Positions 20,703 to 33,289 of a stretch of 64,000 nucleotides of DNA are shown piece after piece. Numbering within the stretch: position 1 is the stretch's first letter; each line of letters opens with the position of its first letter. The DNA comes from Saururus chinensis (Eukaryota > Streptophyta > Magnoliopsida > Piperales > Saururaceae): contig CP141149.1 in assembly GCA_035235625.1 (NCBI GenBank), positions 8,524,893-8,588,892 on the forward strand, written 5' to 3'. The notes under the pieces are model-generated. The model was not told the DNA's origin, did not search any database, and saw only the letters and a list, made by a program, of their open reading frames with translations. Made by a program: the position numbers and the translations under genes.

Positions 20703-23700
20703 ATTTTTGTCTCTCTCTTCTCTCTCTCCACTCTCTCTTTCCCTTCTCTCTCCTCTCTCTCTCCACTCTGTCTTTCCTCTCTCTCCCATCTCTTTCCTCT
20801 CACTCCTCCCTCTCTCTCTCCTCTCTCCCTCCTCTCTCTCTCCTCCCCTCTCTCTCCACTCTCTCACTCCTCTCTCTCTCCCTTCCGCCCTCCTCCCTCT
20901 CTCCCTCCTCCCCCTCCCACTCTCTCTCTCCTCCCTCCTCCCCCTCCCCCTCTCTCTCTCCTCCCTCCTCCCCCTCCCCCTCTCTCTCCTCCTTCCTCCC
21001 ACTCTCTCTCCTCCCCTCTCTCTCTCCTCCCTCTCTCCTCTCCTCTCCCTCTCCCCTTCCCCTCTCTCTTTCATTTAAATTTAAATATTTTTTTAAAAAG
21101 TAATAGCGACGCATAGCCATATGTTTCGCTACTACTAAGGGTAATAGCAACACATATGAATATGCGTTGCTACTACTATTAGGTAGTAGCGATGCATAGT
21201 TCTATGTGTCGCTACTACCTTTTTTTTAAAAAATTTTATTTTTTTAAAAATTAATTTTTAATTAATTTTTTTCCCTCCTCCCTCTCTCTCTCTTCCGTCT
21301 CTCCACCTACTTCTCTCTCTCCTCCCTCCTCTCTCTCCTCCCCTCTCTCTCTCTCCCTCCTCTCTCACTCCCCTCTCCCACCTCCCCCTCTCTCTCCTCT
21401 CTCTCTCTCCTCCCTCCTCTCTCTCTCCTCCACTCTCTCTCCCCTCCCTCTCTCTCTCTCTCTCTCTCCCTCCCCTAGCTCTCTCTCTCTCCCTCCTCCC
21501 TCTCCTCTCCTCCCTCTCTCCCCCTCTCTCTCCTCCCCTCTCTCTCTTTCTCTCTCTCTCCCTCCTCTCTCTCTCTCTCCTCCCCCTCTCTCTCTCTCTC
21601 TCTTTCTCTATCTCTCCTATCCCTCTCCCCTTCCCCTCTTTCTTTCATTTTTTTTAAAAAAGTAATAGAGACGCATAGCCATATGTGTCGCTGCTACTAA
21701 GGGTAAAAGCAACGCATATGAACAGGCGTCGCTACTACAGTTAGGTAGTAGTGATGCATAGTTCTATGCGTCACTACTACCTATTTTTTTAAAATTTTTA
21801 TTTTTTCAAAAGTAATTTTTAATTAATTTTTCCCCTCCTTCCTCTCTCTCTCCTCCGTCTCTCCATCTTCTTCTCTCTCTCCTCCCTCTCCTCTCTCTAT
21901 CTCCTCCCCTCTCTCCCTCCTCTCTCTCCCCTCCTCCCTCTCTCTCTCCTCCCTCTCTCTCTCCTCCCCTCTCTCTCCTCTCTCCCCCCTCTCTCTCCTC
22001 CCTCCCCCTCTCTCTCTCTCCCTCTCTCGCCTCCACTCTCTCCCTCTCCCCTCCTCCCTCTCTCATTCTCTCTCTCTCTCTCTCCCTCCCTCCCCTAGCT
22101 CTCTCTCCCCTCCCCTAGCTCTCTCTCTCCTCCCTCTTTCTCTCCCCCTCTCTCTCTCTCCCTCTCTCGCCTCCACTCTCTCCCTCTCCCCTCCTCCCTC
22201 TCTCATTCTCTCTCTCTCGCTCTCTCCCTCCCTCCCCTAGCTCTCTCTCCCCTCCCCTAGCTCTCTCTCTCCTCCCTCTTTCTCTCCCCCTCTCTCTCTC
22301 CTCCCTCCCCTCTCTCTCTCCTCCCTCCCCTCTCTCTCTCTCTCTCCTCCCTCCCCTCTCTCTCCCTCTCTCCCCTCCTCTCCTCTCCACTCTCTCTCTC
22401 CCCTCCTCTATCTCTCCTCCCCTCTCTCTCCTCTCCCTCTCCCTCTCCCTCTCCCTGTCGCCTTCTCCTCTCTTTCATTTAAATTTAAATTTTTTTTAAA
22501 AAAGTAATAGAGACGCATATGAACATGCGTCACTACTACAATTAGGTAGTAGCGACGCATAATTCTATGCGTTGCTACTACTTATTTTTTTAAAAGATAC
22601 TTTTTAAATAATTTTTCCCTCCTCCCTCTCTCTCTCTCCTCCGTCTCTCCACCTTCTTCTCTCCCTCCCCTAGCTCTCTCTCTCTCCCTCCTCCCTCCCT
22701 CTCTCCCTCCCCTAGCTCTCTCTCTCCCCTCCTCCCTCTCTCTCTCTCTCCCTCACTCCCCACTCTCTTTCTCTCCCCTCCTCTCTCTCTCCCCTCCTCT
22801 CTCTCTCCTCCCCTCTCTCTCTCCTCTTTCTTTCTCTCTCTCCTCTCTCTCCTCTCCCTCTCCCCTTCCCCTCTTTCTTTCATTTAAATTTCAATTTTTT
22901 TTTAAAAAGTAATAGCGACGCATAGCCATATGCGTCACTACTACCTATTTTTTTAAAATTTTATCATTTCAAAAAAAAAATTTAATTAATTTTTTCCCTC
23001 CTCCCTCTCTCTTTCCTCCGTCTCTCCACCTTCTCTCTCTCTCTCTCTCTCCTCCCCTCTCTCTCTCCTCCACTTTATCTCCCCCCTCTCTCTCTCCTCA
23101 CTCTCTCTCCCCTCCCTCTCTCTCCTCCCTCTTTCTCTCCCCCTCTCTCTCCTCCCTCTCTCCCCTCCCTCTCTCTCCTCCCTCTTTCTCTCCCCCTCTC
23201 TCTCCTCCCTCTCTTCCTCCTCTCTCTCTCCTCCCTCTCTCCCTTCTCTCTCTCCTCCTTCTCTCTCTCCTCCCTCTCCCTCCACCTCCCCCCTCTCTTT
23301 TTCATTTAATTTTTTATTTCAAACATATGCTCAGACACATGCGTTGCTATTACCCTTAGTAGCGACACTTAGGGATATTTTTTCATTTAATTTTATTTTT
23401 TAAAATATTTTTCTCCCTTCCTCTGTCCCTCTCCCCTCCCTCTCCCTCTGTCTCTCTCTCCTCCCTCTCTCCCGTCTCTCTCCCCTCCTCTCTCTCTCTA
23501 CTCCCTCTCTCTCCTCCATCTCCCTCTATCTCTCTCCTCCCTCCCCTAGCTCTCTCTCTCCACCTTCTCTCCCTTCTCTCTCTCCCCCTCTCTCCTCCGT
23601 CCCCTCTTTCTCACCCCCTCTCTCTCCTCCGTCCCCTCTCTCCCTCCTCCCTCTCTCTCTCCTCCTCCCTCTCCCCTCTCTCCCTCTTCCCTCTCTCTCC

Positions 23701-24146
23701 TCCCTCTCCTCTCCCTCCCTCCTCCCTCTCTCTCCTCCCTCTCCCCCCACCCTCTCTCCTCCCTCTCCTCTCTCTCCCCCTCTCTCCTCCCTCTCCTCTC
23801 TCTCCCCCCTCTCCCTCCTCCCTCTCTCTACCCCCTCTCCCTCCTGCCTCTCTCTCTCCCCCTCGCCCTCCTCCCTCTCTCCTCTCTCCTCTCTCCCCCT
23901 CTCTCCCTCCTCCCTCTCTCTCCTCCCTCTCCTCTCCCTCCTCCCTCTCTCCTCTCTCCCCCTCTCTCCCTCCTCCCTCTCTCTCCTCCCTCTCCTCTCT
24001 CTCCCCCTCTCTCCCTTCTCTCTCTCCTTTCTCTCTCCTCCCTCGCTCCCTTCTCTCTCTCCTCTCTCTCTCTCCTCCCTCTCTCCGCCTCTATCTCTCT
24101 CCTCTCTCTCCCCCTCTATATCTCTCTCTTGCCTCCGCCCTCTCTA
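20703..24146. repeat. 3.4 kb CT-rich tract with higher-order repeat
   Basis: Almost pure pyrimidine on the plus strand (CTCTCTCC, CCCTCCTC). It is broken at about 21090-21230, 21650-21790, 22500-22590, 22900-22950 and 23320-23370 by T/A-rich modules holding the hairpin GTAGCGACGCATAG / CTATGCGTCGCTACTAC. Tracts plus modules form units of about 400-850 bp. A 140 bp exact-looking tandem repeat starts at 22021 and 22161. Long Arg/Glu or Leu/Ser frames across it are artefacts. Confidence 0.9.
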
Positions 24147-24889
24147 GTTGTTATTAAATTTTTTATTTAAAAAAAGTATTAGCGATGTATAGATATGTAT
24201 CACTATTAGTTCATAATTTTTAATTTTTTTATTTAAAATTGAGAATTATTAGAGACGCCTATTGATAAACGTCGCTATTATTAAAACTATTCGCGATGTT
24301 TGAGAAAATGTGTCATTAATAGTTTTGAATTTTTTTAAAAAAATTAATAGATATATCTTTTAGTGACGCTTATGCAAGTGTCGCTAATAACCTACATATT
24401 AGCGATGCATAAACTTAAGTGTCTATAAAAGGTTAGGTATTAGCGACATTTGCACTTATGCGTCTCTAATATTAATTTTTTTGTGATATTTTTTTATATG
24501 TCGTTATTACTACTTTTAAGCGACGCATATTATTGCGACGCTTATATCAGCATCACTAATACCTAATTTTGTTGTAGTGAAAGTGTCGCTAATATAAAAT
24601 ATTTTTAAAAAATAAAGAATTATTAGCAACGCTTAAATGTGTGTCGCCAAAAATAAAATTTTTATTAGCGATGCTTTTCAAAGTGTCACTAATAAGAAAA
24701 AATAATAATAAAATATTATTAGCGACGCTTTGAAAAGCATCACTAATAAAAAATAAAAATAAAAATATTATTAGTGACGCTTTAAAAAGCATTGCTAATA
24801 AAGAAAATATTAAAAAATAATAAAAATGTTTATTAGCAACGCTTTTAAAAGAGTCGCAAATAGAAAAAAAATAAAAAAAATGAAATCCC

Positions 24890-25190
24890 ACCTCCGATGG
24901 ATTTTAGGGAGGGGCGCTGGAGGGGGAAAGGAGCCCTGACTAAAGGGGGAAGGGGTAGAAAAAGAGGGGGAAGGGGCTTCGGCCTTAGGCCCTCCAAGGG
25001 AGGGTTGGAGACAAGGCTGCGATCGGGGAAGGCGAGAGGAGAGCCTCCTCTCTTTCCACAGATCACAGGGGGGGTTAGCAAAGGGGGCCACGGATAGTGG
25101 AGACGGGGCATTGGGGGGGGGGGGGGCTGCAAGATGCGGGGGGAGAGTCCCGGGATATTGGGCTACGAGGGGGAGACACAACGGCCGTTG
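24890..25190. other. GC-rich core of the outer CACTA-like element
   Basis: A short G-rich counterpart of the core at 19630-20445, including a run of 14 G at 25113-25126. It lies between the left hairpin array and the CT tracts, the same relative position as in the inner copy. Confidence 0.7.
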
Positions 25191-25639
25191 CAAATAGGAA
25201 TACATTAGTGACACTTATAGATGAGTGCCGCAAATAAGGCTAGTATTTGCGACATTTATTCATTAGCATCAAAAATACTTTTATTTTTTTTAAAAATCCT
25301 CTCTCTCTTCTCTCCTCACTCTCTACCCACTCTCTCTCCCCTTTCTACCTTCTCTCTCCTCTCTATCTCTATCTCTCTCCCTCTCTTCTCTCTCCTACCC
25401 TTCGTGTCTCTCTCTCTCTTCTCTCTCTATACCCACTCTCTCTTCTCTCTTCTCTCTTCTCTCCCCTCACTTCTCGCTCCTGTCTCTCTCCCTCTCCTCT
25501 CTCCCTCTTGTCTCTCTCTCTCCCCTCTCCCTCTCTTTCTCCTCTCTCTACCCTCTCTCTCCTCTATCTCTCCCTCTCCTCTCTCTCAAGCGTGTCAGCG
25601 TGAGCCCCGTTCTAAGGAAGAGAGGTGAGAGAGTAGGGG

Positions 25640-27156
25640 AACTTAATTTTATTTATTAATTTTTTTTTTATATATTATATTTTAAAATTAATAAAAATAA
25701 AATAAAAGGTATAAATGACATTTAGGAATATGCGTCGCTAATATACTAGGTATTTCTTATGCATAAGCTTATGCGTCACTAATACCTAGGGTGTTAGTGA
25801 CGCATAGTTTATTTTATTTTTTTATTAATTTTAAAATATAATATATAATAAAAAATTCTAAAAAAAATTAAATTAAATTCTTCCCTCTCTATCTCTCCTC
25901 GCTCTCTTTCCTCTCTCTTCTCTCTCTCTCCCACTCTTTCTCCTCTCATTCTCTCTCTATCTCCTCTCTTCTCTCTCGCCCTCCTCTCACACTCACACAC
26001 GTCAACTGAGCCCCGACTCTTAAGATGAGAGGGGTGAGATCATGGAATTTAATTTTAATTTTTTATTATATATTATAATTTAAAAATTATAAAATAAAAT
26101 AAAAAGAATTAGCGACACATAGGAATATACATCGCTAATATGCTAGGTATTAGTGATACAAACTAATATGCGTCGCTAATACCCAATGTATTAGAGACAC
26201 ATACTTCTATACATTGCTAATAAATTTTATTTTATTATTCTTAAATATAATATATAATAAAAAATCTAAAAAAACTAAAATTAAATTTCCATGCTCTCAC
26301 CCCTCTCCTATAAGAGTCGGGGCTTACCTTAATGCTCGTGAGTGAGAGGAGGAGAGAGAGAGAAGAGAGGAGAGAGTGACACATAAAAGTATGCGTTGCT
26401 AATTCACTAGGAATTATGATGTGCCCGAAGAAGCATAATCGGTACCTTGGAGTTTCACGCAGGGAAAGGGGAGGAAGAAAGGGAAGGGAAAACTGAATAC
26501 TCAATTGCATAAACCAAGGGAAGGGATGACTCTCTTATGGGAAGCCACACCCTCCTACCTTGGGAAACATGCTACTAGTGGGCTCAGCTATTCCGTGGTC
26601 CATTAGTGTCTCTAACACAGTTTAATAATCCAATACATATGAAAATAGCCTAATAGAGTAAAATAGTAGGTAAATGAAGAGTCAAATGAACATGCACAAC
26701 ATATTTGTGACGCATATTAGTTTGTGTCACTAATACCTAGGGTATTAGCGACACATATTCCTATGTGCTGTTAATATCTTTTATTTTATTTTTATAATTT
26801 TTAAAATAGAATATATAATAAAAAAATTCTAAAAAAATTAAATTATATTTTCATACTCTCACCCCTCTCTTCCTCTTGCTAGAGTCCAACGACCCTCCCG
26901 TGCTCCTTATTTTTGTTCGTGTCAAATTTCTTATATTCACATCTACTCTCTCTCCCTCCCTCTCTCTCATCTCTCTCTTCTCTCTATCTTATCTCTCACA
27001 CTCTCTATCTCCTCTCTCTTCTTTCACTCTCTCTCTTCTCTCTCCTCTATCTTCTCTCATCTCTCTAGCTCCTCTCCTCTCTCTATCTACTCTCACTCTC
27101 TCTTCTCTCTCCATTGTCTCCTCTATCTCATCTTTCTCTCTTCTCTCTCCTCTCGC

Positions 27157-27187
<31 letters not shown>

Positions 27188-27340
27188 TCTCTCTCCTCTC
27201 TTTTTCTCTCACTTCCTATCTCTCGCTTGCCCCTATCTTCTTTCTCTCTCCATGTCTCTCTCTCTCACTTATGAGTGTGAACGTAAGCCCCAACTCTGAG
27301 GAGTGGGGAGAAAGTAGGGGAATTTTTTAAAATTTTATTT
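25640..27340. repeat. AT-rich palindromic modules alternating with CT/GA tracts
   Basis: Modules at about 25645-25865, 26050-26280 and 26700-26845 have long inverted arms (TATAATATATAATAAAA type, TTTTAAAATTAATAAAAAT type) around a GCGTCGCTAATA / TATTAGCGACGCATA core. Each joins a pyrimidine or purine tract through a conserved GAGTCGGGGCTCA-like sequence (near 25600, 26015, 26310, 27290). The same modules recur at 56320-57760. A stretch of about 270 bp (26410-26690) lacks these repeats and may be a separate insertion; no duplication was found around it. Confidence 0.78.
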
Positions 27341-27940
27341 ATTTATTTATTATATATAAAAATAATAAATATTAAATCTAATCTAATATATTTGCAAAGT
27401 TTTTAAATTTTCTAATATTTATTTATTATATATTATATATTTAAATAATAAATATTAAATAAAATATAATATTAGAGGTAATATTAGCAACACTTATAAA
27501 AAATCATCACAAATAAAATAAAATTATTTTTAAAAAAATTTAAGACTACTGGTGACACTTTTTAAAAGGGTTGTAAATAGTACTACTACTTGTGACGCGT
27601 TTAAAAAATTGTCGTAAATAGTCTTAATTTTTTTAAAATAACTTTATTTTATTTGTGACACTTTTTTATAGCATTGCTAATAGTACCCACTATTTGTGAT
27701 GCTTTAAAAAAAACATCGCAAATAGTTCTAAATTTTTTCATTTTTAAAACTTATAAGTATTTGTGGCATTTTTTTAAGCGTTGAAAATAGTAATACTGTT
27801 AGTTACGCTTTTAAAAAAGCATCGCAAATAGTTATTTTTTGCGACACTTTTATATGCATCTTAAATAATATTTTTTAGTGACGCTTTGTAGTGCATTGCT
27901 AATAAAAACGTCGCTAATAGTCTTTTTTATTGCAGTGTTT

Positions 27941-28830
27941 CACAATGATAATTAATTACACACACAAGCTCTATACTAACTCATATACACTCAAAGTAGA
28001 AAACTATGAATCCAAATCTCATAGGCCATATATTATGTCATAATTCAGTGAAGACAGTGATGTCGAATGATTTTGTGTCGTGGATCACATTATTTATATC
28101 TAGAACTAGTTTTGTAGTGGGTCTCATTTGATAGAGTTCTTTGGGGATTTTCCAAGGCTATTAAAAATGCGTAAATTCGAATATGTGTAATGTATGTAAA
28201 AATATAAATTTATTGTTAAGAATTGTGCTATTTCCATGGGCTTAGGGTTCATTTCATTTGATAAAGTTCATTTCATGAGTAAAAGATATAATATTTTAAA
28301 GTTAAAATCAACATATCCTAAAAAATAGGGACCATAATTATAATATCTTTATCTTTTTTGGGATTAGGATGAGCCAAGTAGGGGTAAAATAGGGATTAAT
28401 GGTATAAAACATGGGTTATGGGGTCTCTTTGTTTAGTCAGAATTTGAAAGTTCTATAATACACTAATTTGCTTTATATTATAATATGATATGAATATAGA
28501 TATAGATTACGAGAGAGATAAAGGTTGGGGGTTACACATTATCTTGTAACAAACACAAGAAAGTGGACTCTTCTTCCATGTGAAGACAAAAGATACTTTT
28601 AATATTTTTTTCTTTTCTTCATAGGGGGGTTAGTCGCGATGGAATTTATTTTTACATCATGATTAAAGAAAGAGACCCATTTAGGTGGGTCCTAGCTCAT
28701 GTGTGATTGTGTGCGCTGTAGCACTGTTTACTTAGGAGACATTTTATGTCCATAGTAAAATGAGTTGTTGGATGACAATGCCTTGATGCATGCAGTCACA
28801 CGTAAGCTAGGGAATTTTTAAACTTTTCCC
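27941..28830. other. Gene-free stretch
   Basis: AT-rich intergenic DNA between the outer CACTA-like element and the Tourist-like MITE. No supported gene, RNA or repeat. Confidence 0.6.
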
Positions 28831-28833
28831 TTA

Positions 28834-29394
28834 GGGTTTGTTTGGATTGGTGGAAACTGGGAGAAAGGGAAAGGCAAAGAGAAAGTGAATCCATGTGAAA
28901 GAGAAACTAGGAAATTCCTTAAAAAAATCCACTATTTGGTTGCACAAATGATGTTAGAGAAAATTGAGACTTTGATCCACCAATTGTGGCAGTGGTGGTG
29001 GATTTAGCAATGTTGGTGGAGGTAGTAGTGGTAGTGGCAGTGGTAGTGGTGGTGGTGATAGTAATGACGACGATGATGGTGGTGGTGGCAGTGGTGGCGG
29101 TGGTGTTGGCAGCAGCGGTGGTGGTGATGGTCGTGGTAGTGGTAGCGGGGGTGGCGGCAGTGGTAGTGGTGGTGGCAACGACGATAGGTGGCAACAAGAC
29201 ATAAGTTTTTGGTATGTTGATTTTCTCCTAAAATCCATGGGTTGATGGGTGAAAAATTTTGGGGCCGATTATTGATCCTTTTTCTCTCAGTTTTCACTGT
29301 AATTTATCTTTCTCTATTGTACAATAGAGTAGAAACTGGGGGATTTTTAAAGATTCATTTCCTTTCCCCACTTTCCACCAATCCAAATAGACCC
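28834..29394. mobile_element. Tourist-like MITE, 561 bp, TTA target duplication
   Basis: The left end GGGTTTGTTTGGATTGGTGG and the right end on the minus strand GGGTCTATTTGGATTGGTGG form an inverted repeat that continues into GAAA-rich sequence. TTA flanks both ends (28831-28833, 29395-29397). A 3 bp TTA duplication with such ends fits PIF/Harbinger-derived Tourist MITEs. The centre holds a (TGG)n/(GGT)n tract at about 28985-29190. No transposase coding is present. Confidence 0.85.
28985..29190. repeat. Imperfect (TGG)n trinucleotide tract
   Basis: About 200 bp of GGTGGTAGTGGTGGCAGTGG-type sequence inside the MITE. It yields poly-Val, poly-Thr, poly-Pro and poly-His frames that are not genes. 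Confidence 0.9.
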
Positions 29395-29397
29395 TTA

Positions 29398-31900
29398 AGG
29401 AAATAGTTTCAACCCCTGTATTTTTTAGGATTTGTTTTAGTATCTTGTATAAAAAAAAATTCTCAAGGGGAAATAATCCCTCACTATTGCACCAAAAACT
29501 ACAATGACCTTTTTTCCTAACATTAGTCAACTATGTTTTTTGATTTTATTCTGCATGCCAATTTAATGTATATGACTATAAATATTATGTAGATATAGTT
29601 ATTACATATCCATCATTTATATATTTTAGTTTTAAAATAAAAATTATATACAATCAATATATAGGATGAAGAAGCATGAGTAGTGGGGCCCACAGTAGTA
29701 GCTAGGCTTAAGAGATGATGTTTGGGTAGTTGGGGAAATAGTAATTGAAGTTAAATTTTAATTGTTTTCTCACAAGTGCACGAATCTATAATAGACAAAC
29801 AGCTAAATCGAGTGTTAATCCCACATAGGTTTAAAATCGGAAAATCAAATTTAATCTTACTTAGTCTAACACTAATCTAGTGAATAAATATAAAGTAATT
29901 CACTTGACTTAAGCAACTAACAAAAGCATATAAGAATTTAAAAGTGATGAGACTATCCAAATCAAAGTTCTAAAGCTTAAATCTTGGCCAACGAAGCAAT
30001 GCAAAATAACTAAAATATCAAATAAACAAAACACTAGGGAATAAGAATCTACACAATATCATAGAAACTCATAATTATGATAATTAATCATTTTTCCCAT
30101 TCATCTCATAATAGTCTAGAAATCAATCTTTTTTATTTTAGAAAATATCATTATTAAGCTCTAATGCATAATCAAAATATATAGTTCCTCACTTCAATGG
30201 ATTAAAATCAAGTCATTAATTGTATCCACATATGCAAATCACAAATAATACCCAATTTAAATTATAAGCAAGACAAAACCAATTAATAAATTAATGAAAA
30301 CCAACTTAAATCATGAAAGAAGCATGAATAAACTCATATCCAAATCAATCTCATCAATTAAAGAGGTAGAAACAATTAACATTAAACTCACTATGTAGAA
30401 GGAAAAATTAAACAAATCACATAATCATGGAGTTCTACAGTTCAATGAAGCTTCATCCAAGAGCCACTTATTAACCTACAAAGCATAATTCTCATAAATA
30501 AAATAAAAAGATTCTTACAAAAGGTGAAAAAGAAGAAAAAAATCAATTTGAGAAAGTTGCTATAGTACCAATGAATAGTAATTTCTATTGTACTTTTTTC
30601 CTAGCTTCCCTACTTCGTTTTTTTGAGTTGGGCTTCAATTATTTCTCTAAGAGACTCTCTTATGAATGTTTTTGGAGGATGAAAGATGAAGATTTCACCT
30701 CTGGTTCGTTCTCTTCTTCTCCTCTATTCTCTAAAAATTTTCTCCTCGGTTCTTTTACAACTGCTGGATAACAACTTAATTCCTTGTTCAAGCTTCAATT
30801 CTGACCCTAAATAAGCTTCTTTCTCTTATTGAAATCACTTCTCTTATTTCTTCTTTCTTCTTGCTCAATTATTTCCCTCTTTAATTATGGTTTCCTTTCA
30901 TTGAATTCTCTAATTCATCGTACTCCGTTTTTATATTTGGTTGTCCTCCATTTTTTGTTCAAAGAAAATTTTGCAAACTTCCTTCTCTGCTTTGCTTATA
31001 GTTGGACGTGGAATGGCTGATGAATTCTCTGGCTCTTGACTTTCCATAAGATGCTCCTTCCTTATATAAACTACTATTGGCCCTTTACTTCCACACTTGC
31101 CTTTACATGTTGTCTTCAAGAGCCACACTGAAAAGTTGTTGCTTCGAAGCCTTCCTATTCTCCGCATATCACTACTGCCATCACTTAGTTTGATTATCCA
31201 GTATCATTTATAGCTAATCATAGGTGCATGTCCTCCATCTCACTAGGACTTTCCACATTGAAGAATCTAAGAATAAATAAAATAAAATGATGTTCATGTG
31301 GGGCCCAACGACTCAACGGGTGCAAGCTCTTATGCAACTTCTGCTCTGTACCAATGTCTTATTTGTCTAAGACGTCTGAACCATGTACAAATATTTTATA
31401 CGTGACATGAGCAACAAGAAAGTTGTTGACACGACATCTACCTACAAACACAGTAAGTCATATTTGAGACGTATAAAAATTAAATAAAATCCTGACTTAA
31501 TTTAAATACATGCCTAAACTACTAATATATTTTAAATTAATTAATGAATTATTAAACTAAAATAGTAATTTCAATCTTGAAATAAATAAATCCCAATTAA
31601 CCCAAAATTAGCCTAATCCTACGCTAGCAAATAAGGTAAAGAAAGATGAAGTGCAACAAATTTTGCACAAATCAAGAAGTGTGAAAAAAATCACAATCTT
31701 GAAGGCAAACTTTAGGTAAGTATAGAAATTTTAAAATTATTACAAGAGCCCCATGGAAAACATCTAATGTAGGGAATAAATTCACACTAAAATGTCACAC
31801 ACAACTAATGTGTGATAATTTTTCCACACTAAAAAGTCACACACGACTAACCCATGCAATTTTTCGTTGTATTTTGTGTGATTGTGGAAAAATTATCTGT
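29398..31900. other. AT-rich stretch, possible old LTR remnant at about 29780-31230
   Basis: The sequence CACAAGTGCACGAATCTATA with TTAATCCCACATAGGTTTAAA near 29770-29840 resembles leader or LTR sequence of some plant retrotransposons, and the 30550-31200 part is exon-like in texture but has no long frame. No termini or duplications were found. An inverted repeat of about 18 bp, GATAATTTTTCCACA / TGTGGAAAAATTATC, lies near 31813-31828 and 31885-31899. Confidence 0.35.
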
Positions 31901-33289
31901 CATGGCTAACACCCCCTAAGAGGAAGTTTATACAAGGGGAATTCTCTTGTGGAGTTGGGAGGCTTGTAATTAGGTTGTTTTACAAGTATAGTGAAAGGAT
32001 TAGGGGTGTACATGGACGTCCATTCTCCATTTGTCTATCTGTGTCCACATCCATTAATAAATAGGGCAGATAAATGTTTTTGTCTCAGGTGGACACAAAC
32101 ATGGACACGGACGTGGACTAGGACTATTAAATATGCCCATCCTTATAGGGGTCTGCGGATGGTGAAAGACTGTTGTTCATGTTCGCGGATGTCTGCGTCC
32201 GCCTTTTTAATATGATTACCCTAATTGGCTAAATTGATCTTATGACTTATCCATCTTAATTTATTCTATTGCTTTGCCCTCCTAATCCGCTAGAGTTTCT
32301 ACCTTCTTCGACTTTGCCCTGTGTCTGGCCTCTGCGCCTTTACTCTCAACTCTCAAGTACGCAACCATCAAGCAAAAGCAGGGCTTCTCTATTCTCCATC
32401 ATCTTCATTGGCATCGCAAGAGGTGGATCGCTGCTGCCCATAAGGAGAATCTATTGTGCCTCACCGTCGAGTTGTGACCACCCACCTTGTCCTCTGTTTC
32501 TTCATCCTCTTCGCTGTTTGAACTTCTGGTTGTGGGTTTGATGGTCTTCAAGTGGACAAAATGTATTTTTCTGACCTACGAAAGAACAGTCTTCATTTCC
32601 TTTCCAAGGTTCAATCAATATATTTAATTAAAGATGGTGGAAGCTCTGCTTACATTTGCCCCTGATTCTGATTCAATCATTTTCTTTTGGCTCATCCCTG
32701 GTGTTTGATGATAGAAAACATGTTTTTTTTTACGTGATCTACTTGTAGCTTTTCCATATAGTAAAGTTCTTTTCTTATACTCCTCTTTCTTCAGCTTAGT
32801 GGCTTACTTTTATGCCTTTCTGTTTTTAGTTCGTAATTATCTTGTGTTGTAGTTCTGCCCCCGTGTTGCTTATCTATTATGGTTATGTCCTTATACTTCT
32901 CTTAGTTTCTCTACATTATGCTTTTGTCTACGTAATATTTGCCTTTGTTTTTCTTTGCCAGATTGATCACACATTTTAGTTTTGTGATCAATTTTTGTGA
33001 AAGAGGATGGGTCTAAAAATTTGAAGGCCAATGTGTTATTTGCCACTTCAAGTATGAATTCATTTTATGTTTCATGGATTTTAGATTTGGGTTGTTCATT
33101 TAATATATATCCTATTTTGATTGGTTTGATACCTATGGTCATTTAATAGTGGATTTGTTCTAATGGGGAACAATGTTGTATATAAGACCATTGGAAAAAT
33201 AAATGGGAAAATTAAAATGTTTCATGGAAAAGTTTGATTACTTGCTGGGGTTAGACATGTTTCTTTAAAAAAAAAAAACAGCAGTAGGG
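31901..33289. other. Gene-free stretch with a 19 bp direct repeat partner
   Basis: No complete gene seen. 32280-32560 is less AT-rich and resembles a transcribed leader, but no conserved protein was recognised. AAGCAAAAGCAGGGCTTCT at 32370-32388 is repeated exactly at 33810-33828. Confidence 0.45.

Larger units (their letters stand above)
19051..24579. mobile_element. CACTA-like element, inner nested copy with AAA target duplication
   Basis: The left terminus CACTACAACAAATTGCAGTA and right terminus (minus strand) CACTACAACAAAATTAGGTA are inverted repeats of 12 bp. AAA flanks both sides (19048-19050, 24580-24582), the 3 bp target duplication expected for CACTA elements. Length is 5529 bp. Order: hairpin array, GC-rich core (about 19630-20445), short array, CT-rich tract (about 20703-24146) with embedded GCGACGCATA hairpins, hairpin array, terminus. 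No transposase is visible. Confidence 0.82.
18743..27937. mobile_element. CACTA-like element, outer copy (non-autonomous)
   Basis: The left terminus CATTATAAGAAAAAAGAC and right terminus (minus strand) CACTGCAATAAAAAAGAC are both followed by TATTAGC.ACG repeats. Flanking bases TAT and TTT are a poor 3 bp duplication. Internal order: hairpin array (18743-19050, resuming 24583-24880), GC-rich core (24890-25190), CT tracts alternating with AT-rich palindromic modules (25300-27330), second hairpin array (27480-27937). The inner element 19051-24579 is inserted into the left array. No transposase coding was found. The CACTA terminus and subterminal repeats indicate the superfamily; assignment beyond that is inference. 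Confidence 0.72.

Noticed and set aside
20682-23750. Glu/Arg-rich and Leu/Ser-rich open frames
   Set aside because: Direct translations of CT/GA repeats, present in all frames and on both strands.
24810-25214. Pro-rich frames on the minus strand
   Set aside because: Compositional, from the G-rich core of the outer CACTA-like element.
28919-29297. Poly-Thr, poly-Val, poly-Pro and poly-His frames
   Set aside because: They come from the TGG tract inside the Tourist-like MITE.
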